In this document: one piece after another, positions 6,033 through 7,247 of the stretch
Layout of the letters: the number at the start of each line of letters is the position of its first letter
Position numbering within the stretch: position 1 is the stretch's first letter
Source: Bacteroidota bacterium
Lineage (GTDB): Bacteria > Bacteroidota > Bacteroidia > Flavobacteriales_D > Crocinitomicaceae
DNA: 7,247 nt
Direction: 5' to 3'
NCBI GenBank assembly: GCA_006226555.1
Contig: SBGS01000064.1
Coordinates: forward strand, 1 to 7,247
Translations under genes and position numbers: made by a program
Notes under the pieces: model-generated
What the model was told of the DNA's origin: nothing
Seen by the model: the letters and a program-made list of their open reading frames with translations, nothing else
The model's database searches: none

Positions 6033-7247
6033 CAGCGACCTCAAGTAAATATTGAACACTTTAACAATGTCTATTTTCTCGGGATAGGAGGAATAGGAAT
6101 GTCAGCACTCGCCCGTTACTTCAAGTTGATCGGAAAACAGGTCGCAGGATATGACAAAACACCTTCTCCACTGACCGCAGAACTTGAACAGGAAGGGATT
6201 GAAGTCCACTTTGACGACCTTGGACCGAATATTCCCCAGGCTTATAAAAATGAGTCCGAAACATTGGTCGTGATCACACCGGCAGTACCTCAAAACCTAG
6301 GTGAAAGGTTGTTTTTCGTTCACACGGGACATACTATTCTCAAGCGTGCAGAAGTTCTTGGTCTGATCACAAGACAAACAACCGGACTAACTGTAGCAGG
6401 AACGCATGGCAAAACAACTACCAGTACACTGCTCGCTCACATACTGAAAGACAGTAAAGTGGGGTGTAATGCTTTCCTTGGAGGGATCAGCTCAAACTAC
6501 AACAGTAACTTCATTTCTGATCCTGATTCAGCATACACGGTGATCGAAGCGGACGAATTTGACCGTTCATTTCTTCAGCTCGACCCTTTTGCATCGATCG
6601 TAACCACGACGGATGCCGACCATTTAGATATTTATGGCGATGACGATCATTTTCAGGATGGATTTAAGTCATTTGCTAAGCTGATATCACCTGATGGTTT
6701 TCTCATAAGACATATCAACGTGGCACTTGATCATCCGCATACAACAACATATGGATTTGACCTAGCCGCTGATTATGCAGGATCAAACATTCGATATCTG
6801 GATGGGAAGTTCCTATTTGATCTTAAAACACCAAATAATAGCTGGAAAGATATCGAGTTAGGCGTTCCGGGTATTCACAATGCTGAGAATGCAATTGCCT
6901 GTATAGCCATGACAACGAAGCTCGGTCTCAATGAAGATTCGATAAGAAAAGCGCTGGTAAATTTCAAAGGCGTAAAAAGACGCTTTGAATATCACATCCG
7001 AACAGAAGAGCTGGTCTATATTGATGATTACGCGCATCATCCAACAGAGATCAATGCACTTGTAAGATCTGTTAAACTTCTTTATCCAGATAAAAGGATC
7101 ATTGGTATATTCCAACCGCATCTGTTCAGCAGAACGCGTGACTTCTTCGATAGTTTCGCCAAAGAACTTTCAGCACTGGACACTTGTATACTTCTGCCAA
7201 TCTATCCGGCGCGCGAAGAACCAATAAGCGGCATCACCAGTGATGCA
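6030..7247 (+). CDS. murC: MurC, UDP-MurNAc:L-alanine ligase (5' part, runs off the right edge)
   Basis: Cytoplasmic ATP-dependent ligase for the first stem-peptide step, adding L-Ala to UDP-MurNAc. The frame stays open from ATG 6030 to the last base, giving 406 residues; probably 50-80 C-terminal residues lie outside the window. The N-terminal domain has FLGIGGIGMSALARYF (16-31). The central domain has the P-loop AGTHGKTTTSTLLAH (123-137), EADEFDRSFL (173-182), TDADHLDIYG (194-203) and the GIHNAENA region (281-288). The C-terminal domain has GVKRRFE (314-320), DDYAHHPTEI (332-341), FQPHLFSRTRDFF (361-373) and IYPAREEPISG (391-401). The YAHHPTEI and FQPHLFSRT motifs, with the dcw context, favour MurC over the recycling ligase Mpl. 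The start is fixed by the one-base overlap with murG and by the conserved glycine loop about 17 residues in. ftsQ is the expected next gene. Confidence 0.96.
   Translation, partial: MQRPQVNIEHFNNVYFLGIGGIGMSALARYFKLIGKQVAGYDKTPSPLTAELEQEGIEVHFDDLGPNIPQAYKNESETLVVITPAVPQNLGERLFFVHTGHTILKRAEVLGLITRQTTGLTVAGTHGKTTTSTLLAHILKDSKVGCNAFLGGISSNYNSNFISDPDSAYTVIEADEFDRSFLQLDPFASIVTTTDADHLDIYGDDDHFQDGFKSFAKLISPDGFLIRHINVALDHPHTTTYGFDLAADYAGSNIRYLDGKFLFDLKTPNNSWKDIELGVPGIHNAENAIACIAMTTKLGLNEDSIRKALVNFKGVKRRFEYHIRTEELVYIDDYAHHPTEINALVRSVKLLYPDKRIIGIFQPHLFSRTRDFFDSFAKELSALDTCILLPIYPAREEPISGITSDA

Noticed and set aside
6030..7247. The last gene as Mpl (murein-peptide ligase) in place of MurC
   Set aside because: It carries MurC-type motifs (DDYAHHPTEI, FQPHLFSRTRDFF, IYPAREEPISG) and follows murG in the dcw cluster.

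Overview
This window is an almost fully coding stretch of a division and cell wall (dcw) cluster. All genes lie on the plus strand, in the order murE (3' part) - mraY - murD - small unknown gene - ftsW - murG - murC (5' part). Three things suggest a member of the Bacteroidota. The order murE-mraY-murD-ftsW-murG-murC has no murF between murE and mraY. MraY is long, with a hydrophilic insert of about 50 residues. The leaders are A-rich with no clear Shine-Dalgarno sequences. I cannot name a genus from the sequence alone.

Layout: positions 1-725 hold the C-terminal half of MurE. MraY (725-1972) overlaps murE by one base (TAATG). murD (1973-3316) starts with TTG directly after the mraY stop, in the same reading frame. 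A 154-residue gene of unknown function follows (3319-3783), two bases after murD. ftsW (3787-4929) and murG (4933-6030) follow with 3-base gaps. murC starts at 6030 by another TAATG overlap and runs off the right edge. Only 8 bases of the window are outside a coding region. I see no internal promoter, terminator, RNA gene, mobile element or CRISPR array. The whole block looks like one polycistronic, translationally coupled unit whose promoter lies upstream of the window.

Together the genes cover most of the path from UDP-MurNAc to lipid II and its polymerisation. MurC adds L-Ala, MurD adds D-Glu, and MurE adds the third residue (its DNPR motif points to meso-diaminopimelate). MraY makes lipid I, MurG makes lipid II, and FtsW, a SEDS glycosyltransferase, polymerises it at the septum. 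MurF and the division genes ftsQ, ftsA and ftsZ are not in the window; the latter three would be expected further right.

The main novelty candidate is the small gene between murD and ftsW. By eye, residues about 38-154 can be laid collinearly on the C-terminal domain of the MurD encoded just upstream, but without its catalytic motifs. It may be a degenerate, catalytically dead Mur-ligase C-domain protein. A second signal is a strong excess of GATC (about 90 by hand count against about 28 expected). It arises mostly as a G-ending codon followed by ATC (Ile), and is densest inside the small gene.
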